A stretch of DNA of 64,000 bases, taken from the NCBI RefSeq assembly GCF_035582795.1, contig NC_134383.1, positions 2,053,501 to 2,117,500 on the forward strand, given 5' to 3'. The stretch is from Mycteria americana (taxonomy: Eukaryota; Chordata; Aves; Ciconiiformes; Ciconiidae). A program made the translations under genes and the position numbers. Below are positions 23,211 through 35,105 of the stretch, in pieces. Position 1 is the first letter of the stretch. Each line of letters opens with the position of its first letter. The notes beneath the pieces were generated by a model. It did not search any database, had not been told where the DNA came from, and saw nothing but the letters and a program-made list of their open reading frames with translations.

Positions 23211-26200
23211 CAAAAAAGACGACCCAGGCTAAATTGGCTGCTGACACAAAGGGTGGGGTCTCCCACATAGCCCACCCAGCACAGGCTATCTGATACACAG
23301 CCCTGGAGAGGGAAGATTTTTTTATAAAAGGGAGACACACAGAAAGGAAGAACAGAGAAATATCCAGTGCATACTGAGAGCAGAGATAGTCATGCAGAAG
23401 AAGCACAGGGATATGGAGAAGAACAGGGCAAGAAGAGAGAAACTCCAGGGAAGAGATAAACACAGACCTAGGGTAGTGCAGACAATGCAGCTACAATGTC
23501 TTTGTGTAAAACACATTAGGGAGTTCATAGCACTTTATATGAGTAGCTCTCCAAAGAGTCATGCATTTAGCACTTACTTTCCCATGGGTATTTGCTGACT
23601 CTCCTTCAACTCATTGGAACCATTATCCTTTATGAAGATACAATTAGCTACAGTTAGGAAAAAAACCATAGGGCATTACAACACAGAGGTGAGGCAGGAT
23701 CAGTTAAGGCAGAAGGCCATTCTCCCCTACAGATTTGCTCCCTCTCAGGGGAAGGGTGAGCTATTGGGGGAGACAATAGGGGAGGGGGGAACAGGATACA
23801 CGACAAAATAGCGCGTGCTGGAGAGTACAGATCCCCGGGATCAGGAGAAACAAATGTAGTTCTGCTGATGAACCTTCAAGCAAATCTTTTGCAGGAGGCA
23901 ATTTTCTTCCAGTGGGTGATACCGGGAATAGAGAGGTCAATAGCCTTCCATGGTGTCATTTGGGAAAGGACACTACAGTACACCAGCTAGAGATGCTCAA
24001 ACATACACACATGTATGAGCATCTCTAGCCAAGTGGTCCTATCTATATCTCCTCTGCCATTGCCTTTATCAAGTACTCCCAGCACTTACTGTTAGCATTT
24101 ATGTAACAGTTTATCTTGCACAAATTAAACTGCCAGCTCTCATTTATAAACACTCAATAAAGAATTAAACTGCAGATATGGTTTCAACATTCTCTTACAT
24201 CTTCAGGTACATTACTAGGAGGTTTTAGATGCACACTTGAGATGCACAGAGCATGCTTACCTGTCAGGGAAAGGTTAATGCACATGAAGCACAACTTTGA
24301 CATTCCAGAATGATATTTTCTTCTGATTGTCATTGATAAGAAATTATCTCTAAATGCTTTCTGCTGTTATCTGTACTGCACCCATCTACCAGGCTCTTGG
24401 CTTCACATGGGCTGCTAAGGGATCAGACAGGTGAACCTGCCCACTTTCCTGTGGGCCTTCAATAGAATCAAACTACCTTCATGGAACACCATGATTGTAT
24501 CAAATCACACTTCTCCTATGAGAAAGGGAGTCCTTCAGAGCATTTCCATTCTATGATCTACCAAACTTCCTACTAGGAGATTTAAAAAGTGTCATAAAAT
24601 ACCTTCAAACCACTTATATTTTTATACCTTTACAAATTACGTTTTAATACAAACTTGATATCAGGGTATTTAGCCTTGGTTTTCAAAGGCGCTTCAGAGA
24701 AGTAAACACAGAATATTAAGCAAATCCAAGGCTTCCAAACATCTAGGTGTCCTTAGAAGCTCATCCTGAGCTGGTAAAATCCTCTAAAGCTTCTCACTTT
24801 GATATACCTTAATAAAAGCAAGACTTGCTCTTCTGATTCAGGTGCAATGGAATGGTATTCTGCAGTTTCATCAGAAGGGAGTAAGACAATATTGAGCCTA
24901 AGTACAAACACCTGAATCTGATCTTAAATTACCAAGGAGTCAATTGTTTTGGTGATAACACGCAGTGATTCAGAATGAACTTGCTCGGAGGTTTGCAACA
25001 AGATCTGGTTTTGTGTCTTGTCATTTTCAGCATTTCCTGATTTCATCTGAGATGGGAAGTAAAAGTCATAGTATAAGCAGAAGCTGGAAAAACCCAGAAC
25101 TCACTATAGAGGCTCATCTAACATGATCTAAGCTTCAAGAATCCCAAAGCAAGGAAGAAGTATTACCCCTCACAAATTATCTAATACATGCTGCTTGACC
25201 CACATCCTCCTATCTCCCTGGGAGAGCTCCTCAGAGCCAAACTATAGCTGTGTAATTTGAGGATTTGTGTAATGGGACCAGGATGGAGTTTATCCAGAGA
25301 ATGAGTTCAGCTGTAGGAGCTACAGCAACTTTTAGAAATTTTCTGATCTCTAACCAAAGAATTTGAGGTAAATACGGCAAAGCAAAGCATCCACATTGTT
25401 GCAAATCTAAAGACAGACTGAAATTAGTTCTGAGCTTTTATTATAGATGGTCCTGTCAGCAGCCCGACATTATTCTGGCAAGTGAAAAAAGGGCACAACA
25501 TCTTGGCAGCTTCTGGTCCCAGCTAGAAACGTGTGCTCTGACAAACCTGTGCTGGCTCTGCAGAAAGAGCCAGATGACCTATTGCCAGTTCCTAGGGGGA
25601 ATGGAGCATATCCAGAAATCAAGGATTTCTCTTTTTCCTCAAAAGGGCAAACATGAACAGTGGAACAATTCTGCAAGGCTATCAGGACATGAGAGACACA
25701 ATTGCTTTCTTAAAAAAAAGGGCAAGAAAGCAGCTGTATAAATCCTATCAGATCAGCATTTATATTTTCCCACAAATTATAGTCAGCTGATTTCAAGCAC
25801 CATCATCAAATGGGAGAATATTTGGTAGCCTACAGACCCACTGCCAGAATTTGTCTGGTAAAATGCTTTTGAGCTCATAGTTAAATTTGTTTCTTTCTGC
25901 TTCCTCTGTTCTCCTACCAATTGCTAGTTGCAGGAAAGCTCGCATACCCTCCTGCTAGAAACTGTGTCATCTCACACATGTGCAAGTAAGCAAACACTGA
26001 TCTAAATTCTGTAACATATTGAGAAGAGATTGTTTTCTGACATAGTCTTATCCTCTCACTTGAGTATTTCCAAGGTAAATATTCCTCTTAGCCTCAGACA
26101 TGGATCATTCCATTTCCTTTTCATTTTTGAAAACCTGTAATCCTTAAAATTATGATTTTTGCAGATTCATTTACAGAAAATTGCTTTCTTTTATCTTCAG

Positions 26201-26489
26201 CTTTACTGCATGGAAAATTATGAGCAAAGCTCTCTGAAGCCAGAGGATGAGGTTTACAAGCACTTACTGCCTTGCACTGTTGGCAGCTGTGGAATTACAA
26301 ATGTAGCAGGTCCAAAACACATGCAGAAGAAAGTTTTTCTGTTTTGGCATAAAATTTTCTCTGTTTTTAAAGGAATTTAAAAGACTTTGATGAATTCTTG
26401 TTTGTGTGTGTGAGTGGACATTCCAAATTTTCATCAGCTCTAAGTAAAAGTAGATGCATGGCACTGCTAGTGTTCTTAAATGTCTTTGG
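23211..26489. other. Non-coding unique DNA
   Basis: A purine-rich stretch (about 23290-23470) is followed by ordinary AT-rich sequence. It contains the 19-bp-arm hairpin at 23986-24029. No exon, RNA gene or transposon is recognised. Confidence 0.55.
23986..24029. repeat. Inverted repeat, 19-bp arms with one mismatch
   Basis: The left arm 23986-24004 and right arm 24011-24029 are reverse complements except for one A/A position (14 paired bases, one mismatch, 4 paired bases). The loop ACACAC is at 24005-24010. The outer stem is GCTAGAGATGCTCA / TGAGCATCTCTAGC. Pairing ends beyond the arms. Confidence 0.9.
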
Positions 26490-26620
26490 CTGGCTGTAAG
26501 AGAATTGCCCTCTGTTTATTACCTACTTATTATATATGTTTGTACAGCACCTTGCACAATGAGGCCTTGTGCTTATGCCTCCAGGCACCAGTACAATAAT
26601 AAAAACAACTGGAAATGAAT
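26490..26620 (+). repeat. Probable ancient L2/CR1-like 3' tail relic
   Basis: TTTGTACAGCACCTTGCACA, ATGAGGCC, then CTCCAGGCACCAGTACAATA and ATAAAAACAA follow the order of a widespread amniote repeat end (GTACAGCGCCTAGCACAATG...GGCGCTACCGCAATACAAATAATAA) that I know from reptile genomes. I am not certain of its family name. Diverged; boundaries approximate. Confidence 0.55.
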
Positions 26621-27139
26621 TTGCTGAGCTTATTCCAGAAAATAAGTGTTACTTAGTAAATACAAAGCTATAGAATGCAATATGTTCTGAGATTATTTTC
26701 CTTGAAGTCACACTTAATGTTCTCCACAGCTGATCTTTATTAAACATCGGAAGGTAAACCAAGCCCCATTTATGTACAAAAATGCCAAAACCCAATTTTT
26801 ATCAAATTACTAGAGAAGCCTTTTTGGCAATATAGGAGGTAACCAGTGGGCTATGCATCTGGTGTGTAGATTATTGGTTTGGTTAGACCAGAGCATGAGT
26901 AATCTTTTAATTTCCATATCATCATCCAGAGAAAGAAACATATTAAAAGTTGTGTTTGACAGTGCAGGTCCACTCCTGTTACTGACTTTCTGAATTTTAA
27001 CCCTCTTTGGAGAATTTAGGTTTTTACTACCTGCTTTTTACCTTTTAATTATCAACTGCTGAATAATGTGATATTGCAAAATAAATAAATTCAATTATGA
27101 ATCTCAAGAAAATAAAAGCAGTTTGTACATCTGAGAAAT

Positions 27140-27205
27140 GCTTTACATTTCTAGAGCTTCTTAAAGCAGATCTCAAAGCACTTCACAAAGAAAAATCAAG
27201 ATCTG
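27140..27205 (+). repeat. Possible MIR/L2-like relic
   Basis: TTTCTAGAGCTTCTTAAAGC and ATCTCAAAGCACTTCACAAA resemble the 'ATCTCAAAGCRCTTTACAAA' block of old amniote repeats. The rest is not recognisable. Low confidence by eye. Confidence 0.45.
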
Positions 27206-28014
27206 GATTACAGGCAAATGTGGTTTAGTTATATGCGTATCTGCTGTCTAGTCAAATTAGAACAACTACGCACACAGGAAAATTCTGTCGAGATTTAAAC
27301 TCATTTGATATCATTTCAGCTTATTCATACTAATGCAATGTAAATTACTATCAAACAAAGTTTAAAACAATTGCAAATACTGTCAGACAGATACTCACTT
27401 TGTAAACCTTTTTGCTAGTTGAAAAACTTCATTGCCTCTGCATTTTCTCAGTAGTACTCTGCTGGAGAGAGCAGCGTGTTAGCCTGCCAGGAGGGCAGTT
27501 TATGTAACTCTTCCTATACTGCTACAGGCAAAATCAGCTGGTGTGGCTTAAACTGATTAAATTGATGACCTGAGCTCACATAGCTGATTTCTTCTGAAGC
27601 AGGTTAGGGAGTGCTTGCATAGACCACTTTGCCTGCAGATCTGAAGGACTTAGCCTCTGATACAGGGTTGGTATTGGGTATCTGCTGTGGCAACATGCTC
27701 CCTGGCAGAGATGGATCTCTCTGAAGAGGTTTGATTGTAGCCTTGTTTGGTGAAACAACATAAGCCAAGTTTAAACCAACATCAATGCTGTGCACAACTT
27801 GAGCTTGTTTAACTGAACTGGTGCAACAGTTTATGTTCAGTTAAAACAGTGCAGCTGCCACATGACAGCAAATCCCCCATCTCACAACATCCTGGGGAAG
27901 TGGACTCAGTAGATGAAATTGTCTTTGAGACAGAGAGACAGCACATGGATTTATGCGAGAGGTTAAATGGGTCTTCAGTTTTGTGCTAGCCCCCCTACAA
28001 TGAAGTGAGTTTTA

Positions 28015-28140
28015 TCCAGAATTATTACCATTTTTTTAGCAAATGAGAAAACAGGGAGGGAGTGACTTGTCTATGATACCTTAATCTGTCAGTGGCAAAA
28101 ATGGAGCCTGGACCCCCTTAGTGTCTCTGATCTGACCACA
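28015..28140 (+). repeat. Probable ancient MIR/L2-type relic
   Basis: ATTATTACCATTTTTTTAGC, AAATGAGAAAACAGGGAGGG, AGTGACTTGTCTATGATACC and TGGCAAAAATGGAGCCTGGA parallel the MIR/L2-type core: ATTATCCCCATTTTACAGATGA, GAAACTGAGGC, AAGTGACTTGCCCAAGGTCA and GGCAGAGCCRGGA. The order is preserved over about 120 bp, which makes chance unlikely. Confidence 0.6.
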
Positions 28141-28589
28141 CGTTCCTCCTTGCCATGTTTCCGCTGAGTTAGCTGAAACAAACATCTCTGACCAATATAT
28201 CACCTTTGACTCTGTGGCAATTTGATCCAAAAGAAACACAAATGCTGCTATATATTGATCCCAAAAGTGAGCAGGAAATGCTCCAGGTCTTATCGGCAAG
28301 CATGGGATAATAAAAGAAGATTATGGCAAAATCCTTAAGAGATCATGCTGAAGATTATTTCTCTGAACCAATTAAGCATAGGAATTAGTTTCCTGAGGGG
28401 ATAATATTTTAGTCAGATTGTGTTTTTCTGGAGTAGCTCTTCAGTAATTTTGCTAGAAATAGAGGAAATCTAAGTTGTCTGAAAAGGAGGATTACCAGCC
28501 AAAGCTTAACGACTGACTCCTACTGTAAGAATGATCTGGTAGTTGTATTTCAGTTCTGTATTAATACCAGACTCTATTAGAGCATGTTT

Positions 28590-28720
28590 CACCAGAACAT
28601 CTTAGGTGCTTTGCAAAGTGCCTTAATGATGTTTTCATCTTAGAGATGAACAAATACAGGCATGGAGAAGAAAAAGAAGCTCCTTGGTCAAAATAACTTA
28701 GCTGTCTAGGAGTATGCAGG
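28590..28720 (+). repeat. Probable ancient MIR/L2-type relic
   Basis: TTAGGTGCTTTGCAAAGTGC, TTTTCATCTTAGAGATGAAC, AAATACAGGCATGGAGA and CTTGGTCAAAATAACTTAGC parallel the core plus the upstream 'AAAGCACTTTACAAA' block of the same ancient family as 28015-28140. Diverged. Confidence 0.55.
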
Positions 28721-31700
28721 ATGTCCAGTGCTCTCTAACTAGCACCTAACACCAGATTCTCTGGCTTGTAAGCCTGACGTCAGGGCTGAGTGGCTATGAG
28801 GCCATGAAAATATTGGAGTTATGCAACACAGTAATTGCAGAGAGACTGGCCATGGACAATCAGCTTGAGGCCTTGACTATATCCTAGCTACTGCAAAGAT
28901 ATGCAGAGTATCAAGAGTGATGCTAGTAGTCCTGCTTCTTGCATCCTGTCTGAAACTCATGCAAGGTTTGGGGAGCATATTCACATTGGACACTATCTTT
29001 ACCTCCCAGTCCTCAAGAAAACCTGCAGGAACTGCAGGATGATGGTGAACTCACCCTGGAGGATCAGGGTGCAGGTACCTAAAGGTATTTGTGTGCTTGC
29101 GATAAATGCTTTGTGGATTTAAGCTCAGAGCAGTAAAATCAGGGGAACCATGCCCAAAGCTCACAGTTCCTATTATTTCCCTCTGCTTGACTCAACTCAC
29201 CTTTTAACAGTAGCAGAGAAAAAAGGTAAAAACGTGTTATATACATACATACGTACAATATCAAGTGTCCGTGCACCCTGAATTTACGAGCACTTTCCTT
29301 CCTTCAGATTTCCAAGATGCTGGCTACTCTCTGGAAACACTCAGCTGAACAACCTACTACTGAACTCAGCACTCCCTTCCTTACACAGCTGGAAAAAATA
29401 AGGACAAAAATAAAAAATGTGACATGAATGTGTAACGTGGTCTGGAGGAATTGGAGTTGCTCTTAGCCTATCTGTTAGCATCTAATTCCAGAAGTTGTCC
29501 AGAAAGAATGAAAGAAATGCCTTATCTGGGGAATCTAAGCCAATTCTTCTGGCTTCTAGCCAAGGCTCTCTTTCAACTGTACTCCTTGGCTCCCTATGCT
29601 GCTGGCTGCAAGCCACAGTTTTCTAGACTTAATCCACAGCTAGATGTCTCATTTCCTCTGTTGCTAAACATAGAAACCATCCACAGTTCTTCAAGAGACA
29701 ATAATAAGAGTTTCAAGTGCTCTGTCTTTTCATAAGAGAAAGCTATCTGCCTCAGATCCATGGGCTCCTATGTTCCAAAGCCATTTTTGATTCTAGCCTA
29801 GGGAGAAATTTACTTTTTACGTGCCTGAGCTTCAGCCTAGGTCAAATCAGTAGGACAAATAATCTGCAGACTGCAGGAGGTATATGAAGACAAGCTGAGT
29901 TTCCTGTGAACCACATAAGAAATATCAGGAGCTAGCAACAGTAGCATACTAAAGCAAAACTGTTCTTTATGCTTTAGACCAAAAACATTTGTCTTAGCAG
30001 ACTGTAGACTATCTCCTGTAAATGCTGTAAGAGGCAAGACTGTTAATAAGCCTAACTTGTGTTTGTTTTTTCTTCTTTTCCTCTAACCTACAGCTCAATT
30101 ATAAAATTAACCTTTGCCTATATTCACAGGTAGGCCCTTTCTAAGAGGATCTGAACTATCATAAGATTCCCTGAAAAGCTACTAGCTACTAAACTCTGTA
30201 TTAAGAGCCTCAGGCTGAGCCCATAAAAGAATGGGAAAGATACCTCCTTGCTTCATGGAGGCTGTGTCCCTAAGACCATATATGGGAGTAGTGTGGGATG
30301 ACTACAGTTTTAGTATACAGTTTTAGATGGTATTTAGCCAAAAAGACCTTTTTCAGTCATTTCTATGAATGACTGTATCCAGCAGTGCCTTTCTGGGAAG
30401 CTCTTTCCCCAGTGGGGATACACTCACCAACAGACTGATCTGTTACAGATGAACAAGCACTCAGTCAAACAGCTTGAGTTGAACTGTGAACTCTAATTGG
30501 AAAGTTACCAATAAAAAGAACAGAGAAAAAAAATCTCTTGATTTTAGCCGAACTGATGTTTTTCTGTAAATTGCACTAAATGAGGAATTGATAACAAGAT
30601 TCTGCAGCCTTAATGAAATTACAATGAGTGATCTGTACGTATGTTTCCAAGCATAACAACCAAGGTCTTCTCTCAGGCAGAGTGAGAAGGTGACTTGGCA
30701 TATTTTCAGACCACAAGTTTATTTTTATGAAATGGTTAGCATGGGTCAGCAGCATGCATGCAGACTATAATAACAACACGAATAATAGGAAAAGTTGCTT
30801 CTATTTTGAAGGAGAACTTCTGGATAAATGTGTCCTTATTTCCAGTATTGTTTCCTGCATGCTAATCTTTGTATGCAGTAGGGACAGATGCATGTTGCTC
30901 ATCAGCTCAATAAAACTTTTGCATTCTACTAACTTTCCATAAGCCATTATATAGACAGAGGCATTACTTCTGCAATTGATTTGCAGCTTCAACAGCATAA
31001 AAGAAAAGACAAGCTTTAGTGAAAAGAGATGAGAGAAAGAATCCAGCTTTTAATGTACTGGCTAGAGTAGCTTTGTTGTCTTGACTGTGAGATACAACCA
31101 GGAGTGTTGATGTGAGTGGGCTTGAGAGCAAAATCTTCCACGCTCAGCAGCTCTTAGATAGTAGCCTTAGGCCACCTGCTGCAGGCAACCTCGGAATGGA
31201 ATTCAAGAGATGTAGAGGTGTTGGATTTTATTCTAAAGGTCAGTGACTTCTCTCTCCAAAATTTATTACGGGATTCAATCAGTTACTGTAAAATCGCTAT
31301 GAGGTCTGCATTTGCAAAGGCTTCAGTCTTACCTATTTGGAACCTGATAATGATTTATTAATAGTGTTATGAAATAAATGCTTTATAGAAAAGGCAAAAA
31401 ACTTAATGAATTTCCATAATACTGGCCATGGTAAATGTAATCCTTGTGAACAGAGTCCATTCTATCTTATTAAGGGTTCTCAGTCACTGGGCAGGATAGA
31501 GCTCTTGTGTGAATAACACAAAATGAACTGTGATGTGCCTTTATAAATACATGGCTCCAGGATGCTATCGGTGGGTTTTTTTTGAAATGCAAAGATGTGT
31601 TTGCTGGCAGACACATTGTGACAGATGCCTGCTTTAACTTTTGGACTTCGGCCACATGGAATCCTCTATACCTACATTTATCATTTTTTTTTAAAGTAGC

Positions 31701-32139
31701 CCTCTGTGCTGCCGGAATTGTAAGAGTATTAAGCCTTTGCTAATATTGTTCAGTTTGCTGAATTGTCCTCATTTCTAGAAAAACTGAACCAGATCATAGG
31801 AGCAGAAATGATACCAGTAACAAAAAACATCCCTGTTTTGCAGCAAGATCTAGGAATAAAATTCCCTGTCTGAAGCTTTGTTTATAGTGGTGCTTTTAAT
31901 TTTCGTCCCTGAGAATGCTGAAGCCTGCAAATGAAAAGCAAGAGGGACTGAGTCCTGTGTAGGGAACTGCCAGCATTAGTATACACATACAAGCTGAGAG
32001 CTGGGGGTGTCCAGTTCTTCTGGCAGCTTGTTGGCTTGGGAGGAAACAGTGGAGTTGGGATAGCCACAGTGCATATGCATGCTACATTTAAACGCTCCTC
32101 AAAAACATGGCCCTTGTTTATTGTTGTAGTTATAATGGT

Positions 32140-32330
32140 TTGCCATTTAGATGGGCCTTTATAAAATTTATATCCACTTAATATCTTTTTTATTAGGCAG
32201 TTAATCACAAGGAAGAATAAAAGGGAGAGAGCCTGAAGGCCTCTATTTCATTTGCCTAATAGAGTGCTCGTAGTGGGGGAGCAAGAGAGAGTTTGCTTAT
32301 AATTTATTTTAGTAAGATGGCTTTGAGGAT
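32140..32330. other. Candidate conserved non-coding element (AT-rich)
   Basis: TTTATAAAATTTATATCCAC, TTTATTAGGCAGTTAATCAC and GCTTATAATTTATTTTAG are dense in TAAT/ATTA and TTTAT cores without being a simple repeat. It looks like vertebrate developmental enhancer sequence in style only. Conservation cannot be judged from this window. Confidence 0.25.
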
Positions 32331-32352
32331 TTCTGATGGTGAGGATTTCTGA
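32324..32352 (+). repeat. Short direct repeat, 16-bp period
   Basis: TGAGGATTTCTGA occurs at 32324-32336 and again at 32340-32352. Probably slippage. Confidence 0.8.
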
Positions 32353-34204
32353 AGAACAGGACTCTTCATGAATGAATTTCATTGACAAGAAAATACAGCT
32401 CATCTCAAATGTTGGGTGAGGGACTGCTTCCTTGGAAAGAACTAATCCTGCTCATCTAGGTCATCCTTGGGATCAGCGTTTTCCGTTCTCTGTGGTCTGC
32501 TCCTGCTCTTTGACACCAGTTTCATACCACGGATGTTCTTTATTTTTGATATATTGTCCCTTCATTTGTTGCCACCTACCTCAAGTCAACTTTAACTGTT
32601 CATAACATAAATTGAAAACAGTTAATATTTGTAGCACAACGCCATTATTGTCCTAGAGCCTCACCATCTTAAGTCCTCACTCACTCAGCCTCCTTCAAGC
32701 TGACATGAAGAGCAAGGTCTCCAACCCATTTCTTCCCCTGGCTCATAAGTTAGAGTGTAACCCATCAAAACATCCTTTCTCCTGAGGTGTATTTCTCCTT
32801 TTCACTGTTTCCATGGTGTGGAGAATTGCTGTGTTGACTATGGACGTTGTTTCCTTTAGGACAGGAATGGTACATGATTATGGGCCATTTGTGAAGAAAT
32901 ATCACTGCTCTTCTTAGAGTCATCACTTAGCAGGGAGCTGAATGAAGGGTGCTGATCCCGGTATAATATTGTGTCTGGACTGTCTAGCTGTTCCTGAGCT
33001 GTGGTCCACAGATGCTACACCAAGTCCTCAAATTCAGATCACTTTCATTGCATTACTGCACTAACATTTTAGTAATAAGAATTTGTGGTAGTCTGAAAGA
33101 CACGGCGAAGATTGTCTTTTAAATAAAGTAAAATCATGAGACCATAATATTTGCCTTTGTCTGCTTCACTCCATCAAGACAATGCTGAGATTAAAAGGCA
33201 GGAGGAATTATTTTGACCTCATCTGGGCTCTAGAGAGAATTGAAGAAAACCATGTTGACAGGGAACTTCAAACACCATGCAAATAAGCTCCGAGAATGAG
33301 AAAGCATCAGCTTGACTTTTTTAAGTAGTGAGAAATAAGTCATGACTGAGGTTTTACACTTACACTTGTGATAAACGTAGCAATATTTTTTTATTATCTT
33401 CTTTATTTCAGCAAGGAGCTCTGCACAAGTGTCAATAAAAATAAAGCATATATAAATCACGGGAATAGTGTCTTTGAGCAGATGTGCATGGTAGGAAATA
33501 AGGAAGCATTTGGGATAGAAAGTGAAAAGCGCAGCATTTAATGCACTTAGCTTTCTAATAGCATTTCTGGATTCTTAGAGCACAGCTTTGCCCATCTCAT
33601 TTTAATTTGGTTCTGTGCCCAAATTTTTAATGCTGAAATGGCCTCCACCACAGAATGAATGTCTACAGTGAATTGACGCAGGGCTGTCGTGAGTGTAAAG
33701 TGACATGTTACCCAATTTAGAGGTCAAATATAGGTAGCCCAAGATCTTAATTTCATCAAATTTTAAAAATACATTTCTGTGCCACATTTAGCACCAGCAT
33801 TGCAGAAAAAAACACCTTTACATAATTCTTTTAGATCTACAGATAGTAATAGATGTATGGTTTGTAACCATAGACTTTGAGTTTCCATTTTAAAATATAA
33901 TCACGTCCTCAATCTTACACACTGTTCTATTTACCAAATTAATGTTCCTCCTTTCGAGAACTTCTAGGATTTGTTTTCTTATTTTTTTAATGGTGCTGCT
34001 AGTGTGGGACTGGTCAGGCGTCTCTACTCCTGGTTGCCACAGAACTTCCATCTAGGATGAAAATGATACTGGTATCTACAGCTGGGAGGGGCAAGGAGGT
34101 TCACCTAAGTAGTACCCGTGCACCCAGAACACCCTAAAGTACAATTTTAACATCAAAACTGACAGGTAGAAGACTCTGTGGGAATTGTCAGTGTTTCCAC
34201 TTGA

Positions 34205-34290
34205 GAAAAATGATGTTTAGATTTAGCAGAGGACTGGACTTGATGGAATAAAAAGCCCCTTCTGGTTCTCTGTTCCTGTGATAGGAAATT
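34205..34290 (+). repeat. Possible degraded CR1 tail
   Basis: GGACTGGACTTGATGGAATA, then CCCCTTCTGGTTCTCTGTTC and CTGTGATAGG loosely follow the CR1 end (GGTTGGACTNGATGATC, CCTTCCAACC, ATTCTGTGAT). Too diverged to be sure. Confidence 0.3.
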
Positions 34291-35039
34291 ACATGACATG
34301 AAGGAAGAACCTGTAAATGAGATGTCCAAAATTTTCTATTAGGTGCTGGTCACTATTTATTGTACCAGTACAAGTACCAGATATCTCTTCAGAGTGCAAA
34401 CCAATCTGGAAGAAAACTATGGTAATGATTTGCGCTTTACTCATTCCCATCCTCTGCTTTTTATATCAGACACCTTTCTAATGAGAATTCTGTGATAATG
34501 AAATTTTGCCTAGAGAAAATTGATTTTGCTATTAAAAAGTTACTCTAAAGTAACTAGGATTTGAAACAGTAATAGGTGTGAAAGACCGAAGCAGAAAATA
34601 AAATGTATCTGAATACAATCATATTATGGTTTTATATTAGAACTTAAATTATGTGTTGAATATAGTAGCTTTGAAAGATGGACTTCCCAGTCCTCGACCT
34701 GAAAAGGACCATTGTCTTGGAGCATGATATTTAATGAACTACCTTAAGGCCTTAGAACTTCTGTACTCATAAGCTGACACCTAAAATCTAGGACACAACA
34801 TCTCCCCAGTATTAATTTAAAAAGAATGCTAATAAAACTCTAAAGAATCCAAATCCTGTCTAGGAAGGCACACACCTGACCTGTCCTGTCCAAAGGCAAG
34901 GTGAAGGGCCAGGCTGCTCACAGCATCCAGAGTGCACCTGTGACATAGATGTCCACAGGCAGAGCACAGTGCCATTAGCAGCAAGGCTGCACAGGCAGAA
35001 GTAGTCCTTATGGCCCACGGTGGACATACGGTCACTTCT

Positions 35040-35105
35040 GACAGGGAAGGAAGTGAGAAGTGGGCAAATTAACTCAAGGCCATGCAGGAGCTAGAAATTG
35101 ATTCC
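35040..35105 (+). repeat. Possible MIR/L2-type relic
   Basis: GGAAGGAAGTGAGAAGTGGG, AATTAACTCAAGGCCATGCA and GGAGCTAGAAATTGATTCC resemble the 'AAGGTCACACAGCAAG...GGCAGAGCTGGGATTNGAA' part of the ancient family. Weak. Confidence 0.3.

Larger units (their letters stand above)
26621..32139. other. Non-coding DNA with several ancient repeat relics
   Basis: Apart from the MIR/L2-like relics listed separately, this is AT-rich unique sequence with no recognisable exon. A short ATAC microsatellite-like run lies at about 29243-29258. Open frames are all below 110 codons and lack domains. Confidence 0.5.

Noticed and set aside
24541..24565. CATTTCCATTCTATGATCTA as a CR1 tail
   Set aside because: Only a few bases resemble the CR1 end, and the upstream CR1 sequence is absent.
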